In this document: one piece after another, positions 34,801-43,299 of the stretch
How positions within the stretch are numbered: the stretch's first letter is position 1
Layout of the letters: each line of letters starts with the position of its first letter
Source of the DNA: Algoriphagus marincola DSM 16067
GTDB taxonomy: Bacteria; Bacteroidota; Bacteroidia; Cytophagales; Cyclobacteriaceae
Length of the DNA: 64,000 bases
Reading direction: 5' to 3'
NCBI RefSeq assembly: GCF_000429405.1
Contig: NZ_AUBU01000001.1
Coordinates: forward strand, 1-64,000
Program-made: the position numbers and the translations under genes
Notes under the pieces: generated by a model
The model's input: only the letters and a program-made list of their open reading frames with translations
The model's database searches: none
What the model was told of the DNA's origin: nothing

Positions 34801-35393
34801 GAGTGACTGGCTAGTTCGCTAAGTTTTTGTCTGGCAAAAGTCTCCAATTCTCTGAAAAAAGCGAAAAAAATCACCTCAAATTCATCTTCGTATTCGATCA
34901 AAGCCAGATGTGCCTGCTCCATTTTGGAGTCAAATCGGGTGCGTTTGGCCATTCCGGTCAGTGAACGCCGGATACCTTCGACTTCCCCATAGTGCAGGAG
35001 CCAATTGTCCTTTTTCATCCAATAATACATATTGGCAAAGCGCTCCGGAAAGATGTCCTCGTGACGATCGAGTGTGTTGTAAGTTTTTTGGATAAAGTCT
35101 TCAACAGTTGAAGCTGAAAATTCTGACCAGTTTTTGATCAGAAAATAATCGAAAAAAACGTCTGTGATGACCGTGGAATAGTGTCCAAATTTGGGGCGGA
35201 GATAGGATTGCCCTGCTTTGACCAAAGGGTGAGAATCGGTGAATAGATCGATTTCTCGATGAAGGAAAATTCCTCGCTTGGTTTCCTCCTCGAAGTTTTC
35301 GATTTGCCTGCCTTTCACAAAGTCTGCGATAAAATTCCCAACTAGGATTTTTTCTTGATCAAAGGACAGAAAGGCATGAGCTAGAAAATTCAT
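34797..35393 (-). CDS. acpH: Acyl carrier protein phosphodiesterase family protein
   Basis: 198 aa. AcpH (DUF479) removes the 4'-phosphopantetheine arm from ACP. The conserved opening MNFLAHAFLS, GNFIADFVKG, HREIDLFTDSHP and a later Tyr/Asp/Phe segment with TDVFFDYFLIKNW hold the metal-binding His/Asp residues of this HD-like family. Length matches. First of a two-gene unit with the membrane protein gene at 34342-34800. Confidence 0.88.
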   Translation of the reverse strand: MNFLAHAFLSFDQEKILVGNFIADFVKGRQIENFEEETKRGIFLHREIDLFTDSHPLVKAGQSYLRPKFGHYSTVITDVFFDYFLIKNWSEFSASTVEDFIQKTYNTLDRHEDIFPERFANMYYWMKKDNWLLHYGEVEGIRRSLTGMAKRTRFDSKMEQAHLALIEYEDEFEVIFFAFFRELETFARQKLSELASHS

Positions 35394-35456
35394 GAGAGAT
35401 GTAAAAAAAGGAAACTCTATGGCTTTTGATTAGTTTCGTCCACAAAATACGGATTG

Positions 35457-37385
35457 ATGGACAAAGTCACGGAGGAATTAAGAAAAGGTCTGAAACTTTT
35501 GAAGCAGGAATGGCAAGAAGATCTGGCTCAATACAAGAAAAAGTTTCTAAATACCTCCCTTGCAGATAAGAAAAAAGAAGGAATTACTTGGTACCCCATT
35601 CAGGTCAAAAAAGCCAAAATTGGAATGGGAGAGAGGCTTTTGGTAGAAATTGAAAGACTGGACTCCAGCCAAAACTCTGCCTTTCAGTCCGGAAAATCTG
35701 TTGCATTTTTCTCTACCCAAGATGGCTATGCTACTTCTGAAAACCGCGTCAACGGAGTCATCAATCAGGTTAAAAAGGATAGCATGATTGTCACGCTTCA
35801 GGCGGATGAGTTGCCGGACTGGATGGATAGCAGCCGTTTGGGTGTGGACTTATTGTTTGATGAGGCCAGCTATCGAGAGATGGAATTTGCTTTGAAAAAA
35901 GTGATTTCTCCAGAAAATCAACGACTCAAAGAATTAAGAGAAATTCTGATTGGCGATCGAGCTGCAGCATTTAGTGATCTGTCAAGGAGGGAGTCTGAGC
36001 ACCTGAATTTTTCCCAAAACAAAGCTTGCCAAAAAATCGCCAATGCAAAGGATGTAGCAATTATCCATGGACCTCCGGGAACCGGAAAAACCACTACCTT
36101 GATCAGAGCTATTTCGGAGGCTACTTATAAAGGTCTATCCGTTTTGGTCTGTGCTCCCAGTAATGCTGCGGTGGATTTATTGGTTGAAAAATTGACGGAT
36201 TCAGGGATTTCAACTTTGCGATTGGGGCATCCAGCCCGAGTGGAGGAAAAGATTCTCAATCAGACTTTAGATGCTAAAACAGCAAATCATGAGTCTTACC
36301 GAGACCTGAAAAAGCTTCGAAAAGACATAGCTCAATATCTCAAACTGGCTAAGCAGTACAAGCGAAATTTTGGGCCGGAAGAACGTCGGCAGCGGAAGTT
36401 ATTATTTGATGAGGTGGGGCGAATCCGTGAAGCAGCTAAGCATCTGGAGGAGTATATTTCCTTCGATATTTTTCAAAAGGCGCAGGTCTTTGCCAGCACC
36501 TTGGTCGGAGCTTCTTCTCATCACTTGAGAGGGATGAGCTTTGATGTGGTATTCATTGATGAGGCAGCTCAGGGATTGGAAGCGGCAACTTGGATTCCAA
36601 TCATGAAGGCTAAAAAGGTGGTTTTTGCTGGTGATCACTTACAACTTCCGCCAACGATCAAATCCTTCGAGGCTGCAAAAGAAGGTTTAGCTATCACGCT
36701 TATGGAAAAGGTGATCCAGCGGAAGCCTCAAGTAGCAGAACTGCTGCAGGTGCAATACCGCATGAAAGCCGAAATCATGGGATTTTCCAATGAATATTTC
36801 TACGGTGGTAAATTGCAAGCAGCTGAAAATACCAAACAGCATTTCTTTGAAAATGAAGCGATTTTGGAGTGGATAGATACCGCCGGTGCAGGCTACACTG
36901 ATCGGCAGGAGGAGGAAAGTCTGAGCACATTCAATCCTGAGGAAGCATTATTCGCCTGCAAATATTTGAATGAATTGATCAAGCGAATCGGAATTTCAAA
37001 ATTCAAGGAAAATGGCTGGACTATCGGTTTGATTGCGCCTTACTCGGCGCAGGTCAGGTACTTACGTTCCTTGATTTTTGAGAGCTTTGATTTTCCCAAC
37101 CTTAAGGCTTTTGCTGACCTGATTACCATCGATACCGTAGATGGATTTCAGGGGCAGGAGCGGGATTTGATGCTGATTTCTCTGACTCGATCCAATGAGC
37201 GCGGAGAGATCGGTTTTCTGGCCGATGAGCGCCGGATGAACGTCGCCCTGACCCGTGCCAAGCGCAAGCTGGTCCTGATCGGAGATAGTAGCACTTTGGC
37301 TAGCAACTCCTTCTTCGATTCTTTACTGGGTTATTTTGAAGAAAAGGGAGGATACAGAAGTGTTTGGGAGTTTATGGGTGATTAA
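35457..37385 (+). CDS. Superfamily 1 DNA/RNA helicase, IGHMBP2/Upf1-like
   Basis: 642 aa from the ATG at 35457 (a TTG lies immediately before). All SF1B motifs are present: GPPGTGKTTT (near 206), APSNAAVD, motif II DEAAQ (near 366), GDHLQLPPT, QYRM, DTVDGFQGQERD and NVALTRAKRKL. A beta-barrel N-terminal region (about 50-120) resembles domain 1B of IGHMBP2/Upf1. Most likely an ATP-dependent 5'-3' helicase on RNA or DNA; the substrate is unknown. Monocistronic and convergent with the EEP gene, 6 bases apart. Confidence 0.9.
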   Translation: MDKVTEELRKGLKLLKQEWQEDLAQYKKKFLNTSLADKKKEGITWYPIQVKKAKIGMGERLLVEIERLDSSQNSAFQSGKSVAFFSTQDGYATSENRVNGVINQVKKDSMIVTLQADELPDWMDSSRLGVDLLFDEASYREMEFALKKVISPENQRLKELREILIGDRAAAFSDLSRRESEHLNFSQNKACQKIANAKDVAIIHGPPGTGKTTTLIRAISEATYKGLSVLVCAPSNAAVDLLVEKLTDSGISTLRLGHPARVEEKILNQTLDAKTANHESYRDLKKLRKDIAQYLKLAKQYKRNFGPEERRQRKLLFDEVGRIREAAKHLEEYISFDIFQKAQVFASTLVGASSHHLRGMSFDVVFIDEAAQGLEAATWIPIMKAKKVVFAGDHLQLPPTIKSFEAAKEGLAITLMEKVIQRKPQVAELLQVQYRMKAEIMGFSNEYFYGGKLQAAENTKQHFFENEAILEWIDTAGAGYTDRQEEESLSTFNPEEALFACKYLNELIKRIGISKFKENGWTIGLIAPYSAQVRYLRSLIFESFDFPNLKAFADLITIDTVDGFQGQERDLMLISLTRSNERGEIGFLADERRMNVALTRAKRKLVLIGDSSTLASNSFFDSLLGYFEEKGGYRSVWEFMGD

Positions 37386-37391
37386 ATTAAA

Positions 37392-38111
37392 TTAAAATTT
37401 AAAAATTGCTGTTAAAGGGAAGTGGTCCGATATTTTGAGCCATTCCTCTGACTCTAATACTTCAATTAACTGAAGGTTCTGATGAAATTTTGAAGAGGCA
37501 AAAAGGTAGTCGATATGGTAGCTTGTTTGGCTATTTTTCCTATGAAAAAAAGTTGGTTTGGTTTCTCGTCCTTGGCTTTCTTGGAAATGTTGGTGATATA
37601 AACTTTTTATTCCTTTTTCCTCTAAGGTCTTGACAACATCTGAGTGATTCCACCATCTATCCCATTGATCCCAAATTACATTACTGTTGAAATCACCACC
37701 AACTATTATCTCTTCAAAATTTGTCATATTGGTTTGAAGATACTTCCAGAATTGGCCTATATACCCAAAATTTGGTGAATTGTTTCTATGGGTCCAGACT
37801 CCTAAAAGCTGGAATGACTCATTAACTCTACAAGGGAGAAAATGCTTTACTGTATGGTCTTGAAATACGTTTGACCAATCTAGTTTTTCCAATTGGATCT
37901 CGGGTTTGGCAAAGATCCCTAGTCCCTTATTTTTAGTATCTCCAATCCAAAGATGGTTTTTAGCCCAGTCTTTATAATTTGGATTATTTGATTTGTGGGG
38001 TTCTTCGCATTCTTGAATGATATAAATATCTGATTCTAGAGTTTCTAAAAAATCAAATTTTTTTCGAAGCGCACCGGCACAATTCCAAGTAGTAATTTTC
38101 AAATTTTTCAA
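37392..38111 (-). CDS. Endonuclease/exonuclease/phosphatase family protein
   Basis: 239 aa, TTG start (no ATG fits). EEP fold: TTWNCAGAL (Asn), IIQECEE (Glu metal ligand), GGDFNSN (catalytic Asp-Asn), IDYLFAS and SDHFPLTA (catalytic Asp-His). No signal peptide. This subgroup of ExoIII-like nucleases is cytoplasmic, but the exact substrate cannot be read from sequence. It sits 14 bases after the DUF4924-like gene. A+T content is somewhat higher than in the neighbours, which may mark recent acquisition. Confidence 0.88.
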   Translation of the reverse strand: MKNLKITTWNCAGALRKKFDFLETLESDIYIIQECEEPHKSNNPNYKDWAKNHLWIGDTKNKGLGIFAKPEIQLEKLDWSNVFQDHTVKHFLPCRVNESFQLLGVWTHRNNSPNFGYIGQFWKYLQTNMTNFEEIIVGGDFNSNVIWDQWDRWWNHSDVVKTLEEKGIKSLYHQHFQESQGRETKPTFFHRKNSQTSYHIDYLFASSKFHQNLQLIEVLESEEWLKISDHFPLTAIFKF

Positions 38112-38125
38112 TTTTCAACTCCTTT

Positions 38126-38662
38126 TCAATTGCTCGAAATCCTTTCCTGCTCATAGACCAAATTCAATAAGCCTAGAACCTCACCAAAGGCCTCAGCTGA
38201 TTTCAATTGCTCATCCGAAACTTTCTTGCCCAGTAGTCTGCAAAGCAAAAGTCCATAGACTCCGTTGAGGCAGATTTGGATTTCATTTCCCAGGTCTTTG
38301 CCTCCGGCTTCCATTACAGCTTGTAGAATGTAAGGCTTCGCTTTTTGATAGGAATCAAAATAGGTTTTGTCCGTCTTTAAGAGCTGCCAGTGAATTTTCG
38401 AGAGTTCCTTTACTAATTTTTGGGTTTCCTCCAGATGCCCCTTCTCCATAATTCTTTCTTTTTCCATTTGATTTCGGAAGTCCTGATACCAATTAAAAAT
38501 GGACTCCTTTTCCATTTCTTCCACTGGAAAGTGAGCCACGACATACTGTCGGATTTCCTCCAGATTCCCTTGAAAAGAGCGAATTAAATCCTCCTGCTGA
38601 TAGAGATAGATGATATACTCGGCGATGTTTTGGGACTTTTTTGATTCGGCGATGGATTGCAT
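38126..38662 (-). CDS. DUF4924-like protein
   Basis: 178 aa from Met at 38662 (an ATG at 38686 would add 8 residues). Nearly all-helical, no membrane segment; conserved start QSIAESKKSQNIAEYIIYLY and the C-terminal GLLLCRLLGKKVS. Matches a Bacteroidota-only family (DUF4924) of unknown function. It forms a two-gene unit with the EEP gene. Its upstream side is the degenerate repeat array. Confidence 0.78.
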   Translation of the reverse strand: MQSIAESKKSQNIAEYIIYLYQQEDLIRSFQGNLEEIRQYVVAHFPVEEMEKESIFNWYQDFRNQMEKERIMEKGHLEETQKLVKELSKIHWQLLKTDKTYFDSYQKAKPYILQAVMEAGGKDLGNEIQICLNGVYGLLLCRLLGKKVSDEQLKSAEAFGEVLGLLNLVYEQERISSN

Positions 38663-38702
38663 GAAGTTAAATTTATTCCTAGACAAAGGTAAGAATTAAG
38701 GA

Positions 38703-38935
38703 AAGATAGCTTCGCAGATAAATTTAAGATAGGCTTCGCCAAGATAAAGAAAGATATCTTCGCAGATAGTTCAAGATAGGGCTACGCCTAGGATAATGGA
38801 AGATGGCTTTGCAGATAGTTGGAAGATAGGCTCTGCAAGATAGGGGTAAAGATATCTGAGCAGATATGCTTCGTTAAATTATCTTGCCGAAGGCATATCT
38901 TGCTGAACGAAGTGAAGTGTATCTTAGAAAGACAA
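38703..38935. repeat. Degenerate tandem repeats with TTCG mini-hairpins
   Basis: At least seven units beginning AAGATA or AAGATG, starting at 38703, 38726, 38751, 38773, 38800, 38823 and 38849 (period 22-27). Two forms alternate: a short one, AAGATAGCTTCGCAGATA, and a longer one with GGCTTCGCC at its centre. Copies in opposite orientation (TATCTTG...) follow to about 38935. Several centres would fold as short stems with a UUCG loop. It lies between the DUF4924-like gene and lepA, and no open reading frame of note crosses it. Confidence 0.8.
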
Positions 38936-39010
38936 ATCTTTCAACATTTGGACCAATTTACTGTTTAGCTATTTCAATTAGGTTCAAGGGAATTTCTCCT
39001 TCTTTTTCCC

Positions 39011-39018
39011 TACTTTTG
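39011..39018 (+). promoter_or_regulatory. -7 element of lepA
   Basis: Perfect TAnnTTTG (TACTTTTG) only 8 bases before the first ATG of lepA. A transcript would start near 39024-39026, giving a leaderless or nearly leaderless mRNA, or a short leader if the second ATG (39033) is used. No clear -33. Confidence 0.45.
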
Positions 39019-39026
39019 CGGCACAA

Positions 39027-40820
39027 ATGCTTATGAAAAACATTCGAAATTTCTGTATTATCGCCCACATTGATCATGGGAAGAGTACGTTGGCGGATAG
39101 GTTGTTGCAGTTCACCAATACGGTGAGTGATCGGGAAATGCAGGACCAGTTGTTGGATGATATGGATCTGGAGCGCGAGCGGGGGATTACGATCAAGTCG
39201 CACGCTATTCAGATGAAATATCCCTACAAAGGGGAGGAGTATACCTTCAATTTGATCGACACCCCTGGACACGTGGATTTTTCCTACGAAGTGTCGCGTT
39301 CGATCGCAGCTTGTGAAGGAGCACTTTTGATTGTGGACGCTTCGCAAGGTATTGAAGCTCAGACGATTTCTAATTTGTACTTGGCTATGGGCCATGATCT
39401 GGAAATCATTCCTGTTCTCAATAAAATTGATCTGCCAGGTGCTGATCCTGAACTTCGAGCTGATGAAATTATCGATTTGATCGGTTGTGATCGGGAAGAT
39501 ATCATTTTGGCATCCGGCAAAGAGGGAATCGGCATTGAGGATATTTTGAATGCCGTGGTAGAGAAAGTTCCTGCTCCCAAAGGCGACCCGGATGCTCCGT
39601 TACAGGCGATGATTTTTGATTCGCACTACAATTCCTTTAGGGGAATCGAGGTAATCTTCCGAATCTTCAATGGAACGCTTCGTAAAGGAGAGAAAATTAA
39701 ATTTGTCAACACCGGCAGGGAATATGAAGCTGATGAAATCGGTATCTTGGGTTTCAACCAAATCCCTCAGCAAGAAATGGGTGCGGGTACTGTTGGCTAT
39801 TTGATTTCTGGGATTAAAGTAGCCAAAGAAGTAAAAGTAGGGGATACAATTACCCATACCAAGCGCCCTTGTGACAAAGCCATTCAAGGTTTTGAAAATG
39901 TGAAACCGATGGTTTTTGCAGGAATTTATCCGGTAGATACCACCGAGTTTGAGGAGTTGAGAGCTTCTATGGAAAAGTTGCAGCTCAATGATGCATCGCT
40001 CGTTTGGGAACCTGAGACTTCTGCGGCCCTGGGTTTTGGATTCCGATGCGGATTCTTGGGAATGCTGCACATGGAGATCGTGCAGGAGCGCCTGGAGCGG
40101 GAGTTTGATATGACGGTGATTACCACTGTGCCTTCGGTGCAATTCCGTGCGCTGATGACCAACGATACCTACCAAGTGATCAATGCGCCATCAGATATGC
40201 CTGACCCGACTAAGTTCAAGCATATCGAAGAGCCCTTTGTCAAAGCATCCATCATTACCGCCTCGGATTATGTAGGGCCGGTGATTCAGCTTTGCATGGA
40301 AAAGCGTGGACAGATCAAGAATCAAGTCTACCTGACTTCCGAGCGGGTAGAATTACAGTTTGACATGCCTCTGGCAGAGATTGTGTTTGACTTTTTCGAT
40401 AAATTGAAGACGATCTCAAGAGGTTATGCTTCTCTGGATTACGAGTTGAAAGGCTACCAGCCTTCACACATGGTCCGTCTGGATGTCATGCTAAACGGCG
40501 AGCCCGTGGATGCCCTTTCGGCAATCGTCCATCGGGACAAGGCCTATGAATGGGGCAAGCGTCTTTGTGAAAAACTGAAGGAATTGGTGCCTCGTCAGAT
40601 GTTTGAGATTGCCATCCAAGCTGCAATCGGAACGAAAATTATTGCCCGGGAAACTGTAAAAGCCCTTCGTAAAAATGTGTTGGCGAAGTGCTATGGCGGT
40701 GATATCTCCCGAAAGCGAAAACTTCTTGAAAAGCAGAAAAAAGGTAAGAAACGCATGAGGCAAGTCGGCAATGTAGAGGTGCCTCAGGAGGCGTTTATGG
40801 CAGTGTTGAAGCTAGATTAG
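39027..40820 (+). CDS. lepA: Elongation factor 4 (LepA)
   Basis: 597 aa (595 from the second Met). Ribosomal GTPase, back-translocase/30S biogenesis factor. GTPase domain with [10 protein letters not shown] (G1), RERGITIKS (G2), DTPGHVDF (G3), NKIDLPGA (G4). Domains II, III and V follow, and the LepA-specific C-terminal domain ends [30 protein letters not shown] segment, from 39027+~1660 on. Length and all motifs normal. Flanked on the left by the repeat array, on the right by the four-helix-bundle element. Confidence 0.96.
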   Translation: MLMKNIRNFCIIAHIDHGKSTLADRLLQFTNTVSDREMQDQLLDDMDLERERGITIKSHAIQMKYPYKGEEYTFNLIDTPGHVDFSYEVSRSIAACEGALLIVDASQGIEAQTISNLYLAMGHDLEIIPVLNKIDLPGADPELRADEIIDLIGCDREDIILASGKEGIGIEDILNAVVEKVPAPKGDPDAPLQAMIFDSHYNSFRGIEVIFRIFNGTLRKGEKIKFVNTGREYEADEIGILGFNQIPQQEMGAGTVGYLISGIKVAKEVKVGDTITHTKRPCDKAIQGFENVKPMVFAGIYPVDTTEFEELRASMEKLQLNDASLVWEPETSAALGFGFRCGFLGMLHMEIVQERLEREFDMTVITTVPSVQFRALMTNDTYQVINAPSDMPDPTKFKHIEEPFVKASIITASDYVGPVIQLCMEKRGQIKNQVYLTSERVELQFDMPLAEIVFDFFDKLKTISRGYASLDYELKGYQPSHMVRLDVMLNGEPVDALSAIVHRDKAYEWGKRLCEKLKELVPRQMFEIAIQAAIGTKIIARETVKALRKNVLAKCYGGDISRKRKLLEKQKKGKKRMRQVGNVEVPQEAFMAVLKLD

Positions 40821-40843
40821 AAGTACCAAGTGCGATTTCTAAA

Positions 40844-40882
40844 CTTCAGCGTTCGACATTCGATGTTCATCATTCATTATTT
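40844..40882 (+). repeat. Left inverted repeat of the four-helix-bundle unit
   Basis: 39-base sequence that is matched in reverse complement at 41305-41343, with roughly 30 of 39 positions identical by eye. Core TTCATCATTC. It begins 24 bases after the lepA stop codon. The two copies enclose the gene at 40944-41306. Confidence 0.75.
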
Positions 40883-40943
40883 ATAAATATTGGTTGGTGG
40901 GAATATAAAATAAGGCCTGAGATTGCTTGATTGGATACTTGCT

Positions 40944-41306
40944 ATGGAAAGAAAATATGATTTGGAAGAGCGTTTGATAAATTTTGCTGCCTCAATCATT
41001 GCTTTCACAGATTCTATGGTCAACTCAAAAGCTGGAAACCATTTAGCAAATCAGCTGCTTCGAAGTGGGACCTCTCCAGCCTTGAATTATGGTGAAGCAC
41101 AATCTGGAGAATCAAGAAAGGATTTTATCCATAAACTGAAAATTGTCCTCAAAGAGTTAAGAGAAACTAGAGTTGCAATCAAAATAATTGATAAATCCAT
41201 TTTGCACCTTGATAAGGGAGAAATCATAAAACTCTTAAACGAGTGTAACCAATTGATTTCAATCTTTGTGAAAAGTATAGAAACTGCTGAACGAAATAAT
41301 AATTAA
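40944..41306 (+). CDS. Four-helix-bundle protein (23S rRNA intervening-sequence type)
   Basis: 120 aa from ATG at 40944; an in-frame start at 40923 adds 7 residues of poor fit. All-helical, with the family's conserved YDLEERL near the start, LANQLLRSGTSPALNYGEAQ (36-55) and KLKIVLKELRETR (65-77). The family, named from proteins encoded in intervening sequences of spirochaete 23S rRNA, has no known activity and is related in fold to the Avd protein of diversity-generating retroelements. Here it is not in rRNA; imperfect inverted repeats of 39 bases bracket it, suggesting a small mobile unit. Confidence 0.9.
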   Translation: MERKYDLEERLINFAASIIAFTDSMVNSKAGNHLANQLLRSGTSPALNYGEAQSGESRKDFIHKLKIVLKELRETRVAIKIIDKSILHLDKGEIIKLLNECNQLISIFVKSIETAERNNN

Positions 41307-41343
41307 ATATCGAATGATGAACGTCGAATGATGAATTTCGAAG
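41305..41343 (-). repeat. Right inverted repeat of the four-helix-bundle unit
   Basis: Reverse complement partner of 40844-40882. It starts at the stop codon of the four-helix-bundle gene and ends 21 bases before the folD start, so it lies in the folD leader. It includes internal near-repeats of CGAATGATGAA. Confidence 0.75.
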
Positions 41344-41364
41344 TTCAAAACCTACACACGACCT

Positions 41365-42249
41365 ATGCCTACAATCATCGACGGAAAAAAAACCTCACAG
41401 GACATTAAAAATGAAATAGCTGCTCGAGTAGCTGAGATCAAAGCTGAAGGCGGAAAAATCCCTCATCTGGCTGCAATCTTGGTGGGAAATGACGGTGCGA
41501 GCCAAACCTACGTGGGAGCCAAAGTGAAAGCATGTCATGAAATAGGTTTTGAGTCTACTTTGGTAAGAATGGAAGACACGGTTTCTGAGGAAGAACTTTT
41601 GGCGAAGGTGGAAGAAATCAATGAGAATCCGGATATCGATGGTCTGATTGTACAGCTTCCCTTGCCCAAGCATATTTCCGTTGAAAAGGTAACTGACAAG
41701 ATCAAACCGGAGAAAGATGTGGATGGCTTTACTCCTGCGAATGTGGGCCGAATGGCATTGAACTGGCCAGCATACGTGGCTGCAACTCCCTATGGAATCG
41801 TCGAATTGCTCAAGCGATACGAAATCGAAACTTCCGGAAAGCACTGCGTGGTAATCGGCCGCAGCCACATTGTGGGTAGTCCCATGAGTATTTTGATGGC
41901 TAGAAATGGATATCCAGGGAATGCTACTGTTACCTTGACTCACAGCCGAACCCAAAACTTGAAGGAAATTGCACAAACTGCTGATATTTTGATAGTGGCC
42001 TTAGGTAAGCCTGAGTTTGTTACTGCAGATATGGTAAAGCCTGGTGCAGTCGTCATTGATGTGGGAATTCATAGAGTGGAGGATTCCAGCAAGAAATCCG
42101 GATTCAGATTGATCGGAGATGTGAAGTTTGATGAAGTAGCCGAAAAGGCTTCGGCTATTACTCCTGTCCCGGGTGGAGTAGGGCCGATGACCATTGCCTC
42201 TTTGCTTTACAATACGCTTTTGGCGGCCGAGCGAAAGGTTTACGGTTAA
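41365..42249 (+). CDS. folD: Methylenetetrahydrofolate dehydrogenase/cyclohydrolase
   Basis: 294 aa. Cytoplasmic bifunctional enzyme converting 5,10-methylene-THF to 10-formyl-THF. Catalytic Tyr/Lys region [18 protein letters not shown] (near 50-67), [12 protein letters not shown], the [14 protein letters not shown] signature, [13 protein letters not shown] (NADP loop), and [13 protein letters not shown] at the C-terminus. Length normal. The inverted repeat of the upstream element lies directly before its start; no clear promoter between them was found. Confidence 0.96.
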   Translation: MPTIIDGKKTSQDIKNEIAARVAEIKAEGGKIPHLAAILVGNDGASQTYVGAKVKACHEIGFESTLVRMEDTVSEEELLAKVEEINENPDIDGLIVQLPLPKHISVEKVTDKIKPEKDVDGFTPANVGRMALNWPAYVAATPYGIVELLKRYEIETSGKHCVVIGRSHIVGSPMSILMARNGYPGNATVTLTHSRTQNLKEIAQTADILIVALGKPEFVTADMVKPGAVVIDVGIHRVEDSSKKSGFRLIGDVKFDEVAEKASAITPVPGGVGPMTIASLLYNTLLAAERKVYG

Positions 42250-42277
42250 AAATATTTTTGCAAAAGCTAGAAATCTG

Positions 42278-42309
42278 TTTGCATCGAAGACTTCAGCTTT
42301 CTACTTTTG
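42278..42309 (+). promoter_or_regulatory. Promoter of the tRNA-Leu gene
   Basis: TTTG (42278-42281), 20-base spacer, TACTTTTG (42302-42309): perfect Bacteroidota promoter. Predicted start near 42316, six bases before the mature tRNA 5' end. Confidence 0.8.
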
Positions 42310-42321
42310 CAGACCTTATCC

Positions 42322-42405
42322 GCGCACGTGGTGAAACTGGTAGACACGCCATCTTGAGGGGGTGGTGCATTAAGTTGTGTGGAGGTTCGAATCCTCTCGT
42401 GCGCA
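42322..42405 (+). tRNA. tRNA-Leu (GAG)
   Basis: 84 bases. Acceptor stem GCGCACG / CGTGCGC, discriminator A, anticodon stem CCATC / GGTGG with loop TTGAGGG, giving anticodon GAG (CUC/CUU). A long variable region and a TTCGAAT T-loop agree with a class II leucine tRNA. CCA is not encoded. It has its own promoter and terminator. Confidence 0.93.
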
Positions 42406-42409
42406 CTTC

Positions 42410-42438
42410 AGGCCTGCAAGCTATAGCAGGCCTTTTTT
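42410..42438 (+). terminator. Terminator of the tRNA-Leu gene
   Basis: Perfect 8-bp stem AGGCCTGC / GCAGGCCT with an 8-base loop, followed by TTTTT. Starts 5 bases after the tRNA. Confidence 0.92.
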
Positions 42439-42446
42439 ATTTAAAA

Positions 42447-42572
42447 ATGATTTTTGTTTTCTTCCTTATCACCTTATCCTATGCGGGTATTATCTACCTC
42501 GCAGGTCATCCGGCAGAAAGGGCAAGGATCTATCTATCGATTAAAGCTTGGCTTAAAAACCTAATTAAATAA
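42447..42572 (+). CDS. Possible 41-aa single-helix membrane peptide
   Basis: ATG at 42447 opens a 41-codon frame: a hydrophobic N-terminal helix (about 2-18) and a basic C-terminal half. It starts 8 bases after the tRNA terminator with no clear promoter, and no family is recognised. It could be chance; listed because nothing else occupies the stretch. Confidence 0.25.
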   Translation: MIFVFFLITLSYAGIIYLAGHPAERARIYLSIKAWLKNLIK

Positions 42573-42649
42573 TACCTAAGTAATATTTGATAAATGGGTC
42601 ACTGATCGTTTAGATTTTTACTTATTTTTCGATTCTTAAAATCAAATCC

Positions 42650-43189
42650 ATGATCAAGAATCTATCCCTCCTTTCGCTTCTTTTTGTATTGACTTGTTCA
42701 TCTTTAATTGCTCAGGAAGCCCAATTTCCAATCGTTAAAAATTACGGAGGTATCTACGAAGTACCTGAAGCTACTGAGCGTCCTGACCCGACTTTGGAAT
42801 ATAAAATTCTTGTTGATCTCATCACAGGAGCAGAAAACCCTGAAAATGTCAACCGCTATGTGGATAATGTGGCCCGATTGATGAATTTACATGGCTTGGC
42901 AGGAGTACCCAAAGAAAGGCTCCATGTCAAAGTAGTGGTCCATGGTGGGGCGATTTTTTCCATTTTGAATAATGAGAAATATCAAGAGCGATTTAAGGTT
43001 GATAATCCAAACGCTCCCGTGATTGCGGCACTTCGTGAAGGTGGAGCTGATATTTTAGTATGTGGACAATCCATGATCTTGCGCGGCCTGAAAAAAGAAG
43101 ACTTGGTAGAAGGGGTAGAAGTGGCTCATTCTATGCTTACTACGGCCACAACCTACGTTCCTCAAGGCTACGTGATGCTTCGTTTTTGA
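42650..43189 (+). CDS. Exported DsrE-family protein
   Basis: 179 aa. Signal peptide (1-21, cut near IAQEA), then a DsrE/F-like alpha/beta domain with the typical ILVDLITG, VKVVVHGGAI, LREGGADILVCGQSM and the final TTYVPQGYVMLRF. The single Cys in LVCGQS sits where sulfur-relay DsrE proteins carry theirs, yet the protein is predicted to be periplasmic, and a sulfur-transfer role is unproven. It is a single gene. Confidence 0.85.
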   Translation: MIKNLSLLSLLFVLTCSSLIAQEAQFPIVKNYGGIYEVPEATERPDPTLEYKILVDLITGAENPENVNRYVDNVARLMNLHGLAGVPKERLHVKVVVHGGAIFSILNNEKYQERFKVDNPNAPVIAALREGGADILVCGQSMILRGLKKEDLVEGVEVAHSMLTTATTYVPQGYVMLRF

Positions 43190-43240
43190 TCTTAGCTAGG
43201 ACATTGATAAGGAGTAGCGCAGCGAAATGAACTTTTCGGT

Positions 43241-43270
43241 TCTGAATTCTTTTAAATTGCTGTACCTTTG
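43241..43270 (+). promoter_or_regulatory. Promoter of purF
   Basis: TCTG (43241-43244; one mismatch to TTTG), 18-base spacer, perfect -7 TACCTTTG (43263-43270). Start predicted near 43277, 23 bases before the ATG. Confidence 0.55.
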
Positions 43271-43299
43271 TATCATCACGCTAACTTATCTCCCGGTCA

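Noticed and set aside
38703..38935. Possible CRISPR array
   Set aside because: Units are degenerate, the repeat and spacer cannot be separated, the period is only about 24 bases, and no cas gene is in the window.
39600..40175. Open frame of 191 codons antisense to lepA
   Set aside because: It is a shadow of a well-supported gene; its translation has no recognisable family and is rich in His and Ser as expected of antisense frames.
42258..42572. 104-codon frame spanning tRNA-Leu
   Set aside because: It runs through the tRNA gene, its promoter and its terminator, so it cannot be a normal protein gene; only the short 3' part from 42447 is listed, at low confidence.
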